DNA of 64,000 nucleotides, from positions 1 to 64,000 of the forward strand of contig JAAYAG010000041.1 of assembly GCA_012719495.1 (NCBI GenBank), given 5' to 3'. Origin of the DNA: Bacteroidales bacterium. Lineage in GTDB: Bacteria; Bacteroidota; Bacteroidia; Bacteroidales; Prolixibacteraceae. The position numbers and the translations under genes were made by a program. The notes beneath the pieces were generated by a model that had not been told where the DNA came from, did no database searches, and saw only the letters and a program-made list of their open reading frames with translations. Of this stretch, positions 52,807 to 61,812 are shown piece after piece (the stretch's first letter is position 1; each line of letters starts with the position of its first letter).

Positions 52807-53829
52807 TTATTCATTTGTTGCGCCTCCCAATTGGTTTTTGATCATTTTGTCGAAGTCCGATTCGAAAAGCTGGTCTTGCACCACGCGGTATTTTTCAAAT
52901 TGGCTTTCGGCAAAAGCTTTTGCTATTTCGGCAGTTACACGCCCTGGGTTGTCGAGTACCTCGCGCTGGTTAAATTGCAAAAAGGCATTGAGGCGTTTTG
53001 CCCAATCGTCCATGCTCATGGGTATGCCACGTTCTGCCTGGTCTTCGGCATAGTCGAGGTACATGGTTACGAAGCGGTCGAGCGATTTTAATTCCTGCTC
53101 GTTTAAATAGTTTTTTGCAATGCTCACGTCGGTTTTAATAATTTTACCATCAGGCGCATTTTTCCAACTGGTTAGTCCCATGTGTTCTTTTTCGGCATTG
53201 GCACGCTTTACAATTAGCTCGGCGGCTGTTTGCCCGTGTGTGGCATAATGCAATTTGTTTTGTACGGTGGCAAAAAAAGTTTGGGTAGTGGCAGCGTCTT
53301 TGTTATAATCCATTGCCGTGGCGTATATGTCGGTTATTTTTTGGTAAAAATTGCGCTCGCTGCTGCGTATTTCGCGAATTTCGGCCAGTAAATCGTCGAA
53401 ATATTTTTTGCTGAAGAAAGCTCCGTTTTTCAATCGTTCTTTGTCGAGCACATAGCCACGGATGGCGAAATCGCGTAAAATATTGGTAGCCCATTGCCTG
53501 AACTGCATAGCGCGGTTTGAATTTACGCGGTATCCAACTGAAATGATAGCATCGAGATTATAAAACTGTGTGTTATAATTTTTCCCATCAGATGCAGTTG
53601 TCCGGAAATTCCGGATAACTGAATTTTTGTTGAGTTCGCCGCATTTAAAAATATTTTTTAAATGTTCGCTTATCGTACGTACATCAACTTCAAAAAGCAC
53701 TGCTATCAGCTTCTGCGACAGCCATACTGTTTCGTCCTCAATCCTCACTTCAATGGTTTGCTCTCCGGCTTGTTTGGTGAAGACAAGGAACTCGGCTGTG
53801 CTATTGCGTATTTGTAAGCTTTTACTCAT
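52807..53829 (-). CDS. RhuM family protein embedded in the type I RM operon
   Basis: A 340-residue protein of the virulence-associated RhuM family. The N-terminal DNA-binding-like region reads RIEDETVWLSQKLIAVLFEV, RTISEHLKNIFKCGELNKNS. The mid region has YNLDAIISVGYRVNSNRAMQF and RQWATNILRDFAIRGYVLDK, and the C-terminal region TFFATVQNKLHYATHGQTAAELI. RhuM genes commonly sit within type I RM operons in bacteria; their role is not known. Here it is placed between hsdR (37 bases upstream) and hsdM (66 bases downstream). ATG 53829 chosen over the longer frame that would overlap hsdR. Confidence 0.92.
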   Translation of the reverse strand: MSKSLQIRNSTAEFLVFTKQAGEQTIEVRIEDETVWLSQKLIAVLFEVDVRTISEHLKNIFKCGELNKNSVIRNFRTTASDGKNYNTQFYNLDAIISVGYRVNSNRAMQFRQWATNILRDFAIRGYVLDKERLKNGAFFSKKYFDDLLAEIREIRSSERNFYQKITDIYATAMDYNKDAATTQTFFATVQNKLHYATHGQTAAELIVKRANAEKEHMGLTSWKNAPDGKIIKTDVSIAKNYLNEQELKSLDRFVTMYLDYAEDQAERGIPMSMDDWAKRLNAFLQFNQREVLDNPGRVTAEIAKAFAESQFEKYRVVQDQLFESDFDKMIKNQLGGATNE

Positions 53830-53866
53830 TGTTAAAAAAGTTCTATTAAATGTCAATCGTTTATTG

Positions 53867-56800
53867 TTATACCGCAAGGTATTGTTGTACGTATTCTTTC
53901 TTAATGAGTAAATTGATGTTTTCGGTGGTGTTGAAATCCAACGGAATTTGTTCGTTGTTGCGAAATTCGTTTACCACCAGCTGCATTAAATATTTCTCGA
54001 AATAGGCATCGTTTCCTACTAAGTCTTCCTGCCCTTCGAGTTTAGTGTCAACCTGCTGTTTTACTTGCATCAGTGCGCGGTGCAATTGCAATTCTTTTGC
54101 ATTTAAAATTGGCTTTTCGGTTAAGCGTTTGTGTATGCGCACATATTTTGCATCGTATTCGTATTTGGCGTTCAACAGGTTGTTTTTACGGTTGAGCTCT
54201 TTTGCGCGGTCGTAAATTTTGCGGAGTAGTTGCATGTTTTCGACCATGTTGAGCTGGCTTAGCTCGTTCAGGTTCCGCTTTTTGAAAATGCGTTCGAGCT
54301 CTTCGCGTAAATTGACAAACTCGGCGTCGAGCGGATCAATATTCTCGAGCAAGGACTCGCGGGTTTTGCGCAAAATCTCTTTAAACTCGTCGGCCAGTTT
54401 CAACTCTTCTTCGCCCACTTTAATAAATTGGAAGATCACATCTTCCAAGGCTGTGTTCAAGAGATTCTGTGTGGCCTCATCGCTGCCAATGGTTTCGAGA
54501 AAATTGAGGTTGTCCAACCGTTCCTGTGCCGTTCTGAGCAGGCTGTTCCACACGTCGAAATCGGCAATGCCGTTCAAAGCTTCGTAGCCATTTACGGCAA
54601 TGATGTTTTTCAGCTCTTTGGCCAGGTGCAGGGCTTTGATCAGGCGTATAAGCTCGCTTTTATCGGTAATTTGCTCTATTTGTTGCGAAAAGAGTTCGCG
54701 GTTTTGGGTGTCGTAATGAAACAGCGTTTCTTTTATTTCGCTTAATTCCTGCTGAATTTCAACTTCGGTTTTAAACAGGTTGGAATACATTTCCATTTCG
54801 TCGCCCAATTGTTCTTGCAATTCGTCGAAATAGAGGCGGTTGGTACGGTCGAACTGTTTTGAAATATCGGCAAAATCGACCACATAACCGTATTGGTATT
54901 TTTTGTACGGACGGTTTACGCGGGTAAGCGTTTGCAACAAGTTGTGGTCGTGTATAACGCGGGCCAGGTAAAGTTTTTTCAAACGCCATGCATCGAAACC
55001 AGTAAGGAGCATGTTGTAAACAAACAATAAATCGACCTTTCCTTTTTTGTAGGCTTTGATCAATTCTTTTCGGGTTGCTTTGTCGTTTTCGTCGTGAAGG
55101 ATTAAAGCTGCGGTTAATTGAGGTTTCTGGTTTTTGCCGTACTTGAGAATGGGTTCGGCTGCCATTAACAAACTGGCATCGGTTTCCTGTGAGCCGTATT
55201 GCTCTTCGAAAAGGCGGAACAACTCTTTGGCCTGTTCCGACGAATCGCAAACCACCATTCCACCCAACGTAGCATCTTGCTCGGTGTTCCGAAACTGGAT
55301 TAAATCGTTGGTGATGTAGTTGAGCAACGGTTTGGCAAAACGGGTGTGTGCATATATTTTCCGTGCAGGTATATCGCCCTTGAGAACTTTAATTTGTTCC
55401 ATCACCTCCTGCATGCGAATTTTGAAGTTGCCTTCGATCTCCTCGCGAATGAGGCGCAGGGTGTATCCGTCGGCAATGGACATGTTGTAGTAATACTTGT
55501 GGATGTAGTTTCCAAAAAGCAATTTCGAATCGTACTCTTTGGCCACTTCGCGCAACAAAGGAGTTCCGGTCAATGCAATTTTAATGGCTTTTCTGTCGGC
55601 ATTGATCAGGTTTGCCAAATAGTTCCCTTTGGGATTGTAACTCCGGTGCGCCTCGTCTAAAATGAACACACGCTGAATGTTTATATCGTATTCGGGCACT
55701 TGTTTAACAACAGCGTCTTCGCTAAACTTTTGAATATTGACCACGGTGATTTCGGGCTGTCCGCTGTGGTTGTGAATGGCCCCTACTATTTTCAAATCGG
55801 ACATAAAGTCGGCCTTTGAATTTACCGTGTTGACTTTTAACCCACGATTTGAAAACTCGATGGATGCCTGAATGAGCAAATCCAAACGGTCGACAATAAA
55901 GTAGAACTTGGGAACAACCTGTTGTTTTTGAAAATAATCGGTCAGGTATTTCACATTGAAATAGGCGAGAGCCGTTTTCCCCGAACCCTGCGTGTGCCAG
56001 ATAATCCCTTTGCGTTGCCCACTATCGAGCCTTGCTGCGATGGCTTTTGTGGCAAAAAGTTGAGGGTAGCGCATAATGTGTTTTTGCAAATCACGTTTGC
56101 CCTCGTTCTCATCTTCGACATAAGCGAAGGCATATTGCAACATAAACTGTAAGCGTTCGCGACTAAACAACGATGTTAAAATCCGGTTGGTGGGGGTGTT
56201 CTCAAATTTATTGATTTGAAATTCGGGATTGTGTTTGATCACCATCAGGTTGTTGTCCCTTAAAATGGCATTTTCCAGCTCATCTGTTAATGGGAGCAAC
56301 GTTTGCTTCACCGGGTAGTCGGGGTCTTCGCGAAAGAAGTTGAACTTCAGATCACTGTAAGCCGATGTAGCATAAAAAGCACCAAAAACCGGATCGACAA
56401 CGCCATCTTCGTACTCCATGTTGTTGGAGAATACCATCAACTGGGTAATGTTTGCAAACTTTCGGAAGTATTTATTCTTAAAGCGCTTGTTCATTCGGTT
56501 GCGCTCTCTGATGATCCCTTCTTTGTTGTGTGGCTTTTTCACTTCGATAAAAGCCAGAGGCATTCCGTTTATGAGAATGGTAATGTCGGGTCGAAATTCT
56601 TCATCGCCATTTTTGCAAGTGAGTTCGGTGGTTACATGAAAACTGTTGTTGTTGAAATTGCTGTAATCGATCAACTTAATGCCTGAAGTAGCGGTTAATC
56701 GTTCGTAGAATTTGCGCCCGAGGTCTTCGTAATCGAGTTCGAAACTGATTTCATCGAGTAACCGTTTCATGTCATCGGCAGTGGTAGAAGGATTTATTTT

Positions 56801-56944
56801 TAGCAGGCTATCGATAAATATCGGTTCGAAAATGTTGGCATCCTCGCGTCTTATTTGCTGGCTTTGAGGAATATATCGATACCCCAACCGCAACAGGTGC
56901 AGCAGGGCTGGTATTTTCACGCGGGAATTTTCGTTAAAGATCAT
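53867..56944 (-). CDS. hsdR: type I restriction endonuclease subunit R
   Basis: A 1025-residue ATP-dependent nuclease-translocase. The N-terminal nuclease shows EFRPDITILINGMPLAFIEVKK with the PD..(E)xK pattern. The SF2 helicase motor has Walker A in HTQGSGKTALAYFN, motif II in FILDEAHRSYNP, and ALTGTPLL. Then come the second motor domain (VYNMLLTGFDAWRLKKLYLA, LTRVNRPYKKYQYGYVVDFAD) and a helical C-terminus. Length and motifs are normal, and no break is seen. It is the first gene of the RM operon. Confidence 0.95.
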   Translation of the reverse strand: MIFNENSRVKIPALLHLLRLGYRYIPQSQQIRREDANIFEPIFIDSLLKINPSTTADDMKRLLDEISFELDYEDLGRKFYERLTATSGIKLIDYSNFNNNSFHVTTELTCKNGDEEFRPDITILINGMPLAFIEVKKPHNKEGIIRERNRMNKRFKNKYFRKFANITQLMVFSNNMEYEDGVVDPVFGAFYATSAYSDLKFNFFREDPDYPVKQTLLPLTDELENAILRDNNLMVIKHNPEFQINKFENTPTNRILTSLFSRERLQFMLQYAFAYVEDENEGKRDLQKHIMRYPQLFATKAIAARLDSGQRKGIIWHTQGSGKTALAYFNVKYLTDYFQKQQVVPKFYFIVDRLDLLIQASIEFSNRGLKVNTVNSKADFMSDLKIVGAIHNHSGQPEITVVNIQKFSEDAVVKQVPEYDINIQRVFILDEAHRSYNPKGNYLANLINADRKAIKIALTGTPLLREVAKEYDSKLLFGNYIHKYYYNMSIADGYTLRLIREEIEGNFKIRMQEVMEQIKVLKGDIPARKIYAHTRFAKPLLNYITNDLIQFRNTEQDATLGGMVVCDSSEQAKELFRLFEEQYGSQETDASLLMAAEPILKYGKNQKPQLTAALILHDENDKATRKELIKAYKKGKVDLLFVYNMLLTGFDAWRLKKLYLARVIHDHNLLQTLTRVNRPYKKYQYGYVVDFADISKQFDRTNRLYFDELQEQLGDEMEMYSNLFKTEVEIQQELSEIKETLFHYDTQNRELFSQQIEQITDKSELIRLIKALHLAKELKNIIAVNGYEALNGIADFDVWNSLLRTAQERLDNLNFLETIGSDEATQNLLNTALEDVIFQFIKVGEEELKLADEFKEILRKTRESLLENIDPLDAEFVNLREELERIFKKRNLNELSQLNMVENMQLLRKIYDRAKELNRKNNLLNAKYEYDAKYVRIHKRLTEKPILNAKELQLHRALMQVKQQVDTKLEGQEDLVGNDAYFEKYLMQLVVNEFRNNEQIPLDFNTTENINLLIKKEYVQQYLAV

Positions 56945-57064
56945 TCAGTTTCTTTAGATTTTTGGAACGGTGCACAAATTAACAAAATTCTTTGTGTGTG
57001 AGGACAAAAAAACAGCTCTTTTGTAACCCGATTTTTATCGTGACAAGTTATGCAGTTTTACCCA

Positions 57065-57073
57065 GGGGGGGGG
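57065..57073 (+). repeat. homopolymer tract of nine G
   Basis: CCCA followed by nine G lies in the divergent upstream region of hsdR. Long G tracts are prone to slippage and are used for phase variation in some bacteria. A role in switching is speculation. Confidence 0.6.
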
Positions 57074-57233
57074 AAATTGTCCCTGTCGAACTTCGTTTCT
57101 CTTATATATCGTAAAGTCTCTCATAAAAACGATTATCCTGATTGCCTACAACACATATAAAACCACCCCTGCAAATTGGCACTACGATTCGTTAAAATAA
57201 CCACAATTGTCAATGTATTTTCCCCCCGATCGG

Positions 57234-57241
57234 TATATTTG
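57234..57241 (+). promoter_or_regulatory. candidate -7 element of the LuxR-type regulator gene
   Basis: TATATTTG fits TAnnTTTG and ends 11 bases before the ATG at 57253. This would give a nearly leaderless message. A TTG at 57207 is 24 bases upstream, beyond the ideal spacing. Confidence 0.4.
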
Positions 57242-57252
57242 TAAAATAATCG

Positions 57253-57915
57253 ATGGAAGGTGAAAGAATAAATATCGTACTGGCCGATTCTCAATTTCTT
57301 ATCGGCATTTCGCTCAAAACAATTTTCGAAAGTTTGCCAGCGTATCATCTCGTGGGTATTGCCGAAAATTATAATCGCCTGACAGAATTCCTGTCATCAG
57401 GGAAAGTGAGTTTGCTTATCATCGATGTACTGTTGTTCGATATTGACAGTTTTCAGCGCTTGGCTGACTTACGTGAAAAACATCCCGAACTGAAATTTTT
57501 AATATTAACCAACAGCCTAAACAAAAGCGAATTAAACGAAATGATGCGGTTAGGCATCAAAAGCATTATTTACAAAACAACCGACAACGACGAACTTCTT
57601 CAGGCCATTGAAGCTACGCTAAAGAATAAAAAATACTATTGCAGCGAAGTGCTCGACATGCTTGTTGACAGCTCGGCGAAAAATGCTGTCTCCGATCCCT
57701 TTGCGCTAACCCCCGCCGAAACAGAAGTGGTAAAACTCATTGCCGGAGGATTCACCACCAAAGAAATTGCCCAAAAAAAACATGTAAGCTTCCACACCGT
57801 TATGTCGCACCGGAAAAACATCTTCAGAAAACTGAAAATCAACAATGTATCAGAACTACTGATGTATGCCCTGCGCGTTGGGATTATTGAAGACAACACC
57901 GAATATTACATCTGA
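57253..57915 (+). CDS. NarL/LuxR-family response regulator with atypical receiver
   Basis: A 220-residue DNA-binding regulator. The N-terminal receiver (about 5-120) keeps the possible phospho-acceptor Asp in LLIIDVLLFD and the Lys in SIIYKTTDND. It lacks the usual acidic pair (reads LADSQ rather than LVDDH) and the MPxMdG turn, so phosphorylation may be weak or absent. The C-terminal LuxR HTH is clear: LTPAETEVVKLIAGGFTTKE, then IAQKKHVSFHTVMSHRKNIF. OsmC and cysK follow on the same strand, which hints at control of sulphur or oxidative-stress genes, though this is inference. Confidence 0.88.
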   Translation: MEGERINIVLADSQFLIGISLKTIFESLPAYHLVGIAENYNRLTEFLSSGKVSLLIIDVLLFDIDSFQRLADLREKHPELKFLILTNSLNKSELNEMMRLGIKSIIYKTTDNDELLQAIEATLKNKKYYCSEVLDMLVDSSAKNAVSDPFALTPAETEVVKLIAGGFTTKEIAQKKHVSFHTVMSHRKNIFRKLKINNVSELLMYALRVGIIEDNTEYYI

Positions 57916-58000
57916 TTTGCTGTTTTACTAAACCGGCATCCCATATTTACGGTAGATAAATTACCCTATCTGCGGGATTTTCAGTGAATTCTCGGCATCG

Positions 58001-58008
58001 TAATTTTG
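58001..58008 (+). promoter_or_regulatory. candidate -7 element of the OsmC-family gene
   Basis: TAATTTTG fits TAnnTTTG and would give a leader of about 26 bases before the ATG at 58039. No -33 TTG is seen at the right spacing. It suggests that OsmC is not solely transcribed from the regulator's promoter. Confidence 0.35.
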
Positions 58009-58038
58009 CCATATAAAATCATATAAAACAGATTACAT

Positions 58039-58476
58039 ATGGCAACGTTAAATTTTTCGACAAAAGGAGTAAGCGAAAACCCTACAAAATTCAACGCACA
58101 ATCGAGGACTTTCAACATCGTGGTAGATGAACCCGAACAGCTTGGAGGCACAAATCATGGCGCAAACCCAGTGGAATATATTTTGGCAGGTTATGCCGGA
58201 TGCCTTAACGTGGTAGGGCATTTGGTGGCTAAAGAACAACACCTGAAACTCAACAAACTTTCTATTGAAATTGACGGCGACTTAAATCCCGACCGGTTCT
58301 TGGGTGTATCGGATAACGACCGTGCCGGATTCAAAATAATAAGGGTAAAGATTACACCCGATACCAACGCCAGCAAAGAGCAACTAGAGAAATGGATTAA
58401 CGAAGTAGAGAAAAGGTGTCCGGTAAACGATAACTTACAGAACCCCACCCCTATTCAAGTAAAATTAATAACCTGA
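58039..58476 (+). CDS. OsmC family protein
   Basis: A 145-residue protein of the OsmC/Ohr fold. The conserved Cys lies in YILAGYAGCLNVVGHLVAKE, and the family Glu/second cysteine region is in EKRCPVNDNLQNPTPIQV. OsmC proteins reduce organic hydroperoxides using two cysteines; both are present here (about Cys55 and Cys132). It lies between the regulator and cysK, 84 bases upstream of the latter. Confidence 0.9.
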   Translation: MATLNFSTKGVSENPTKFNAQSRTFNIVVDEPEQLGGTNHGANPVEYILAGYAGCLNVVGHLVAKEQHLKLNKLSIEIDGDLNPDRFLGVSDNDRAGFKIIRVKITPDTNASKEQLEKWINEVEKRCPVNDNLQNPTPIQVKLIT

Positions 58477-58559
58477 AAATTAGCACCACGAATTAACCCC
58501 TTGAGTAGGGAAAGCAATTCACAAAAAGTAAAAAAGGAAAAACCTAAAAAGAAAAAGGT

Positions 58560-59519
58560 ATGGCACAGATAGCAAAAAAATTAACCGATTTGATAGGCAA
58601 AACCCCGTTGTTGGAACTATCGAATTATAATAAAGAGAATGGTACGCTTGGAACCATCATTGCCAAGCTCGAGTCGTTTAACCCCGGCGGAAGTGTGAAA
58701 GACCGAATTGGCTTTGCCATGATCGAAGCCGCCGAAAAGCAAGGAGTGTTGCAGAAAGGTACGGTAATTATTGAGCCCACCAGCGGGAACACAGGTATTG
58801 CACTGGCCTACATTGCTGCATCGAAAGGATACCGACTTATCCTAACCATGCCCGAGACCATGAGCATTGAAAGGCGCAGTTTGCTGAAAGCCCTTGGTGC
58901 AGAGCTGATACTTACCCCCGGGCCGGAAGGCATGAAAGGAGCCATAAGAAAAGCAGAAGAATTACAACTATCAATCAGTAATTCTTTTATGCCACAGCAA
59001 TTTAAAAACCCGGCAAACCCCGAGATTCACCGTAAGACCACCGCCGAAGAAATCTGGAACGACACCGATGGAAATGTGGATGTATTTGTAAGCGGAATTG
59101 GAACAGGAGGCACCATTACCGGTGTTGGCGAAGTACTTAAGGCGCGAAAGCCTTCGGTGAAAATCATCGCTGTAGAGCCAAACGACTCGCCGGTACTATC
59201 GGGCGGAAACCCGGGCCCACATAAAATACAAGGGATCGGAGCCGGATTTGTTCCACCAATACTTAATACCTCGGTGTTCGACGAAGTTATTAAGGTGCGA
59301 AACGAAGATGCCTTTTATGCAAGCCGTGAACTGGCGCGCACCGAAGGGCTGCTGGTCGGCATTTCGTCAGGGGCTGCAACTTGGGCTGCCTTGCAAGTGA
59401 GCCTTCGCAGCGAATTTGCAGGTAAAAATATTGTGGTACTCTTACCCGACACAGGCGAACGCTACCTCTCAACAGTACTTTACCAACCCGAAGAAGCAAC
59501 ACAAGCGACAGCAAAATAA
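58560..59519 (+). CDS. cysK: cysteine synthase A (O-acetylserine sulfhydrylase)
   Basis: A 319-residue PLP enzyme making cysteine from O-acetylserine and sulphide. The PLP lysine is Lys47 in [12 protein letters not shown]. The substrate loop reads [13 protein letters not shown]; the phosphate-binding loop [14 protein letters not shown], and later [11 protein letters not shown] and [11 protein letters not shown]. Full length, intact. It ends the regulator-OsmC-cysK cluster. Confidence 0.97.
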   Translation: MAQIAKKLTDLIGKTPLLELSNYNKENGTLGTIIAKLESFNPGGSVKDRIGFAMIEAAEKQGVLQKGTVIIEPTSGNTGIALAYIAASKGYRLILTMPETMSIERRSLLKALGAELILTPGPEGMKGAIRKAEELQLSISNSFMPQQFKNPANPEIHRKTTAEEIWNDTDGNVDVFVSGIGTGGTITGVGEVLKARKPSVKIIAVEPNDSPVLSGGNPGPHKIQGIGAGFVPPILNTSVFDEVIKVRNEDAFYASRELARTEGLLVGISSGAATWAALQVSLRSEFAGKNIVVLLPDTGERYLSTVLYQPEEATQATAK

Positions 59520-59563
59520 TCGCTTAGAGCAAAATATATTAAAATGATAAAAATTACCAGCCC

Positions 59564-59609
59564 TTAGCGCCTTGGCAAGAGATCGTTGTATTTCATGTCA
59601 AGGCGCTAA
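59564..59609 (+). terminator. long inverted repeat after cysK, possible terminator
   Basis: TTAGCGCCTTG (59564-59574) pairs perfectly with CAAGGCGCTAA (59599-59609), an 11-bp stem with a 24-base loop. It follows the cysK stop codon by about 45 bases. There is no strong T-tract (AAATTTAAG follows), so termination is likely weak or factor-dependent. Confidence 0.45.
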
Positions 59610-59760
59610 AATTTAAGCCAATAGGGTAAGGATAAATAAAATAATTAATCATTGATTTTTCATTCATACTACAAAAATCAGTAAATTCTACATCCGCTTT
59701 CCGAAAAAAACTGGGTTGGTTTACTATAATCAGGGACACAATTGAAAAAATTTCTACAAT

Positions 59761-59792
59761 AATTACACTATTAAAGTATAAAAAGTGTAATT
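59761..59792. promoter_or_regulatory. inverted repeat before tetR, candidate operator
   Basis: AATTACACT (59761-59769) and AGTGTAATT (59784-59792) form a perfect 9-bp inverted repeat with a 14-base spacer, ending 30 bases before the tetR ATG. Position and symmetry fit an autoregulatory TetR operator controlling the efflux operon. Confidence 0.5.
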
Positions 59793-59822
59793 TGGTGAAA
59801 TAATTCAAATTGATTTCAGCCC

Positions 59823-60407
59823 ATGCCCTTTAAAAACAAAAAATACATAAGTAAAGCCTTGCAAATCTTCAAGCAAGAAGGACTAAAACTTTCCCTTGAT
59901 GAACTGGCAGATCGGATGTCGGTGTCAAAAAAAACATTATACAACCATTTCAATTCCAAAGAAGAACTACACACTGCTTGCATGCAAAGTATGTTTAGCG
60001 AGCTAAACCAAAAAGTAGAAATACTTACCGACGATTCTAAGAATGCTATAGAGTGCATGCGCGAAGGGTTTAAAGGACTTGAAACCGTGCTTTTTCAACT
60101 GTCGCCGCTTTTTATCAACGATATGCAACGCTTGTATCCCGACATTGTATATTCAAGTCATTCCTCAGATGTCGATTTTTTCAAGAAAAGAATTAGGGAA
60201 AACATTGAAAAAGGCATCCTTGAAGGGGTTTATACCCCTGATATTGATGTAGCATTTTTCAGCCAGTACATTAGCTATTCCGTATTTGGTTTCTACTTTC
60301 ATTCGGTGGTAATTAGTACCGATTTTTCCTCCTCTACATATTTCAACACTGTTTTAGAGTTTACCCTAAAAGGATTAGTCTCCGAAAAGGGACGGTTACT
60401 GCTATAA
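59823..60407 (+). CDS. TetR/AcrR-family regulator
   Basis: A 194-residue repressor. The N-terminal HTH reads LSLDELADRMSVSKKTLYNHF, NSKEEL, the typical TetR pattern. The helical ligand-binding part has no recognisable ligand motif. It is the first gene of an operon with TolC, adaptor and RND genes (16 bases to tolC-type gene) and probably represses it through the inverted repeat just upstream. Confidence 0.92.
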   Translation: MPFKNKKYISKALQIFKQEGLKLSLDELADRMSVSKKTLYNHFNSKEELHTACMQSMFSELNQKVEILTDDSKNAIECMREGFKGLETVLFQLSPLFINDMQRLYPDIVYSSHSSDVDFFKKRIRENIEKGILEGVYTPDIDVAFFSQYISYSVFGFYFHSVVISTDFSSSTYFNTVLEFTLKGLVSEKGRLLL

Positions 60408-60423
60408 CTAATAATAAGAATAT

Positions 60424-61800
60424 ATGACACGAACAAAAACACTTGTACTAATAATCCTGAGCATCGTGGCCATGTTACGCGTAGAGGCACAGGAGACCTA
60501 CAGTCTGCAAAAGTGCATTGGTTTTGCGCTGGAAAACAACAATACCATAAAAAAATCGAAACTTGAAAGGGACAAAAGCCTTGAATCGAGACGGGAAATT
60601 CTCGGAAGCCTTCTGCCACAACTGAGTGGTTCGGGAAGCTTCAACTACAACTTGAAGAAACCACAGTTTGTAATGCCCAATTTTGTGAACGATATGTTGC
60701 CTCCTGCCATGCAAGACCCCAATGCATCAAAGTATATGACTATTGAGATGGGAACCAACTACTCTGCAGGGGTAGGTGCAGCGCTAAACCAACAGATCCT
60801 TAATTTTACCCTTTTCAACACTCTTGAGATAGCCAAAACAGCTGAAGCGATGGCCTCCCTTGGCATTGAATCGAAAGAAGAGGAAGTAATTGGCCAAACA
60901 GCAACCCTTTACTTTGCCGTACAATCAACTACTTATGCAGCCAAGCAATTAGAACAAAGCATTCAGCTTATCGACAAGATGCTTGCTACCATGGAGGTCA
61001 ATTATCAGAATGGATTAGTAAAAAAAGTTGATTTAGACCGATTGAAAGTGAACCGTGTAAACCTGGCGACACAGCAGAGTGCTATTCAAAATGCAATCGA
61101 GGTTCAGAAAAACTTACTCAAGCTGCAAATGGGCTTCGACATGCTGCAGCCCTTAGCCATTGAGGACATCGATCTGAAATTTTTCGAACAGAAAGCCGAA
61201 GAACCTAACCTACAAGGGTTTGAACTAAACCAATTAATACCGTTCCAGATTATGCAACAGCAGCAGAAAATTGGAAATCTTCAAATAAAATCGGTAAAAA
61301 GTGAGCTACTGCCGTCACTCACGCTTGGCGTTAATTACCAATACAATTTGCTTGGCGATAAAGTTTTCAGCAGCAAAGACAGCTACACTTATCCGTCGTC
61401 GGCGATTGGACTAAACCTGCGGGTACCCATCTTTGCCGGGATGTCGAAAAATGCCAAGCTCAAGGGGGCACAAATTGAGCAAATGAAACTCAAAGAAGAT
61501 GAGCAAACACTTCACCGCTCGTTAACCATGGCGTATCAAAATGCCCTTTTAAAGCTTAACGACAGCAAACAAACCATTGATGCACAACAACAGAATATGG
61601 CGTTAGCCAGTGAGGTGTTCCGCATTTCGGAAGCAAGTTTTCAACAGGGATTGGCCTCCTTGTCTGATGTACTTAACGCCAATTCATCTCTCATTCAATC
61701 GCAAATAAGCTATGCCGATGCGCTCAGCAAATACATGTCGGCATATATAGAACTGCGAAAAGCAAACGGCACAATTAAAAACTTAAAAAACAGCAAATAA
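60424..61800 (+). CDS. TolC-family outer-membrane efflux protein
   Basis: A 458-residue outer-membrane channel subunit with a signal peptide (TLVLIILSIVAMLRVEAQ). Two outer-membrane-efflux repeats with long coiled helices are seen, the first about 25-220 (CIGFALENNNTIKKSKLERD, LESRREILGSLLPQLSGSGS), the second about 250-450 (SVKSELLPSLTLGVNYQYNL, ISEASFQQGLASLSDVLNAN). Full length. Twelve bases separate it from the adaptor gene. Confidence 0.93.
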   Translation: MTRTKTLVLIILSIVAMLRVEAQETYSLQKCIGFALENNNTIKKSKLERDKSLESRREILGSLLPQLSGSGSFNYNLKKPQFVMPNFVNDMLPPAMQDPNASKYMTIEMGTNYSAGVGAALNQQILNFTLFNTLEIAKTAEAMASLGIESKEEEVIGQTATLYFAVQSTTYAAKQLEQSIQLIDKMLATMEVNYQNGLVKKVDLDRLKVNRVNLATQQSAIQNAIEVQKNLLKLQMGFDMLQPLAIEDIDLKFFEQKAEEPNLQGFELNQLIPFQIMQQQQKIGNLQIKSVKSELLPSLTLGVNYQYNLLGDKVFSSKDSYTYPSSAIGLNLRVPIFAGMSKNAKLKGAQIEQMKLKEDEQTLHRSLTMAYQNALLKLNDSKQTIDAQQQNMALASEVFRISEASFQQGLASLSDVLNANSSLIQSQISYADALSKYMSAYIELRKANGTIKNLKNSK

Positions 61801-61812
61801 AAAAATACATAT

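Larger units (their letters stand above)
56945..57252. other. divergent region between hsdR and a LuxR-type regulator
   Basis: A 308-base stretch that should hold promoters for both genes. It has a run of nine G at 57065-57073, unusual in this A+T-rich setting. The TATATTTG element just before the regulator gene is listed separately. No gene is visible. Confidence 0.5.
59520..59822. other. intergenic region between cysK and the tetR efflux operon
   Basis: A 303-base stretch with no gene. It holds the inverted repeat after cysK (59564-59609) and the palindromic site before tetR (59761-59792). Confidence 0.5.

Noticed and set aside
57065-57073. Assembly error as the cause of the nine-G run
   Set aside because: Cannot be excluded from sequence alone, but it lies outside genes and breaks no frame, so I kept it as an observation.
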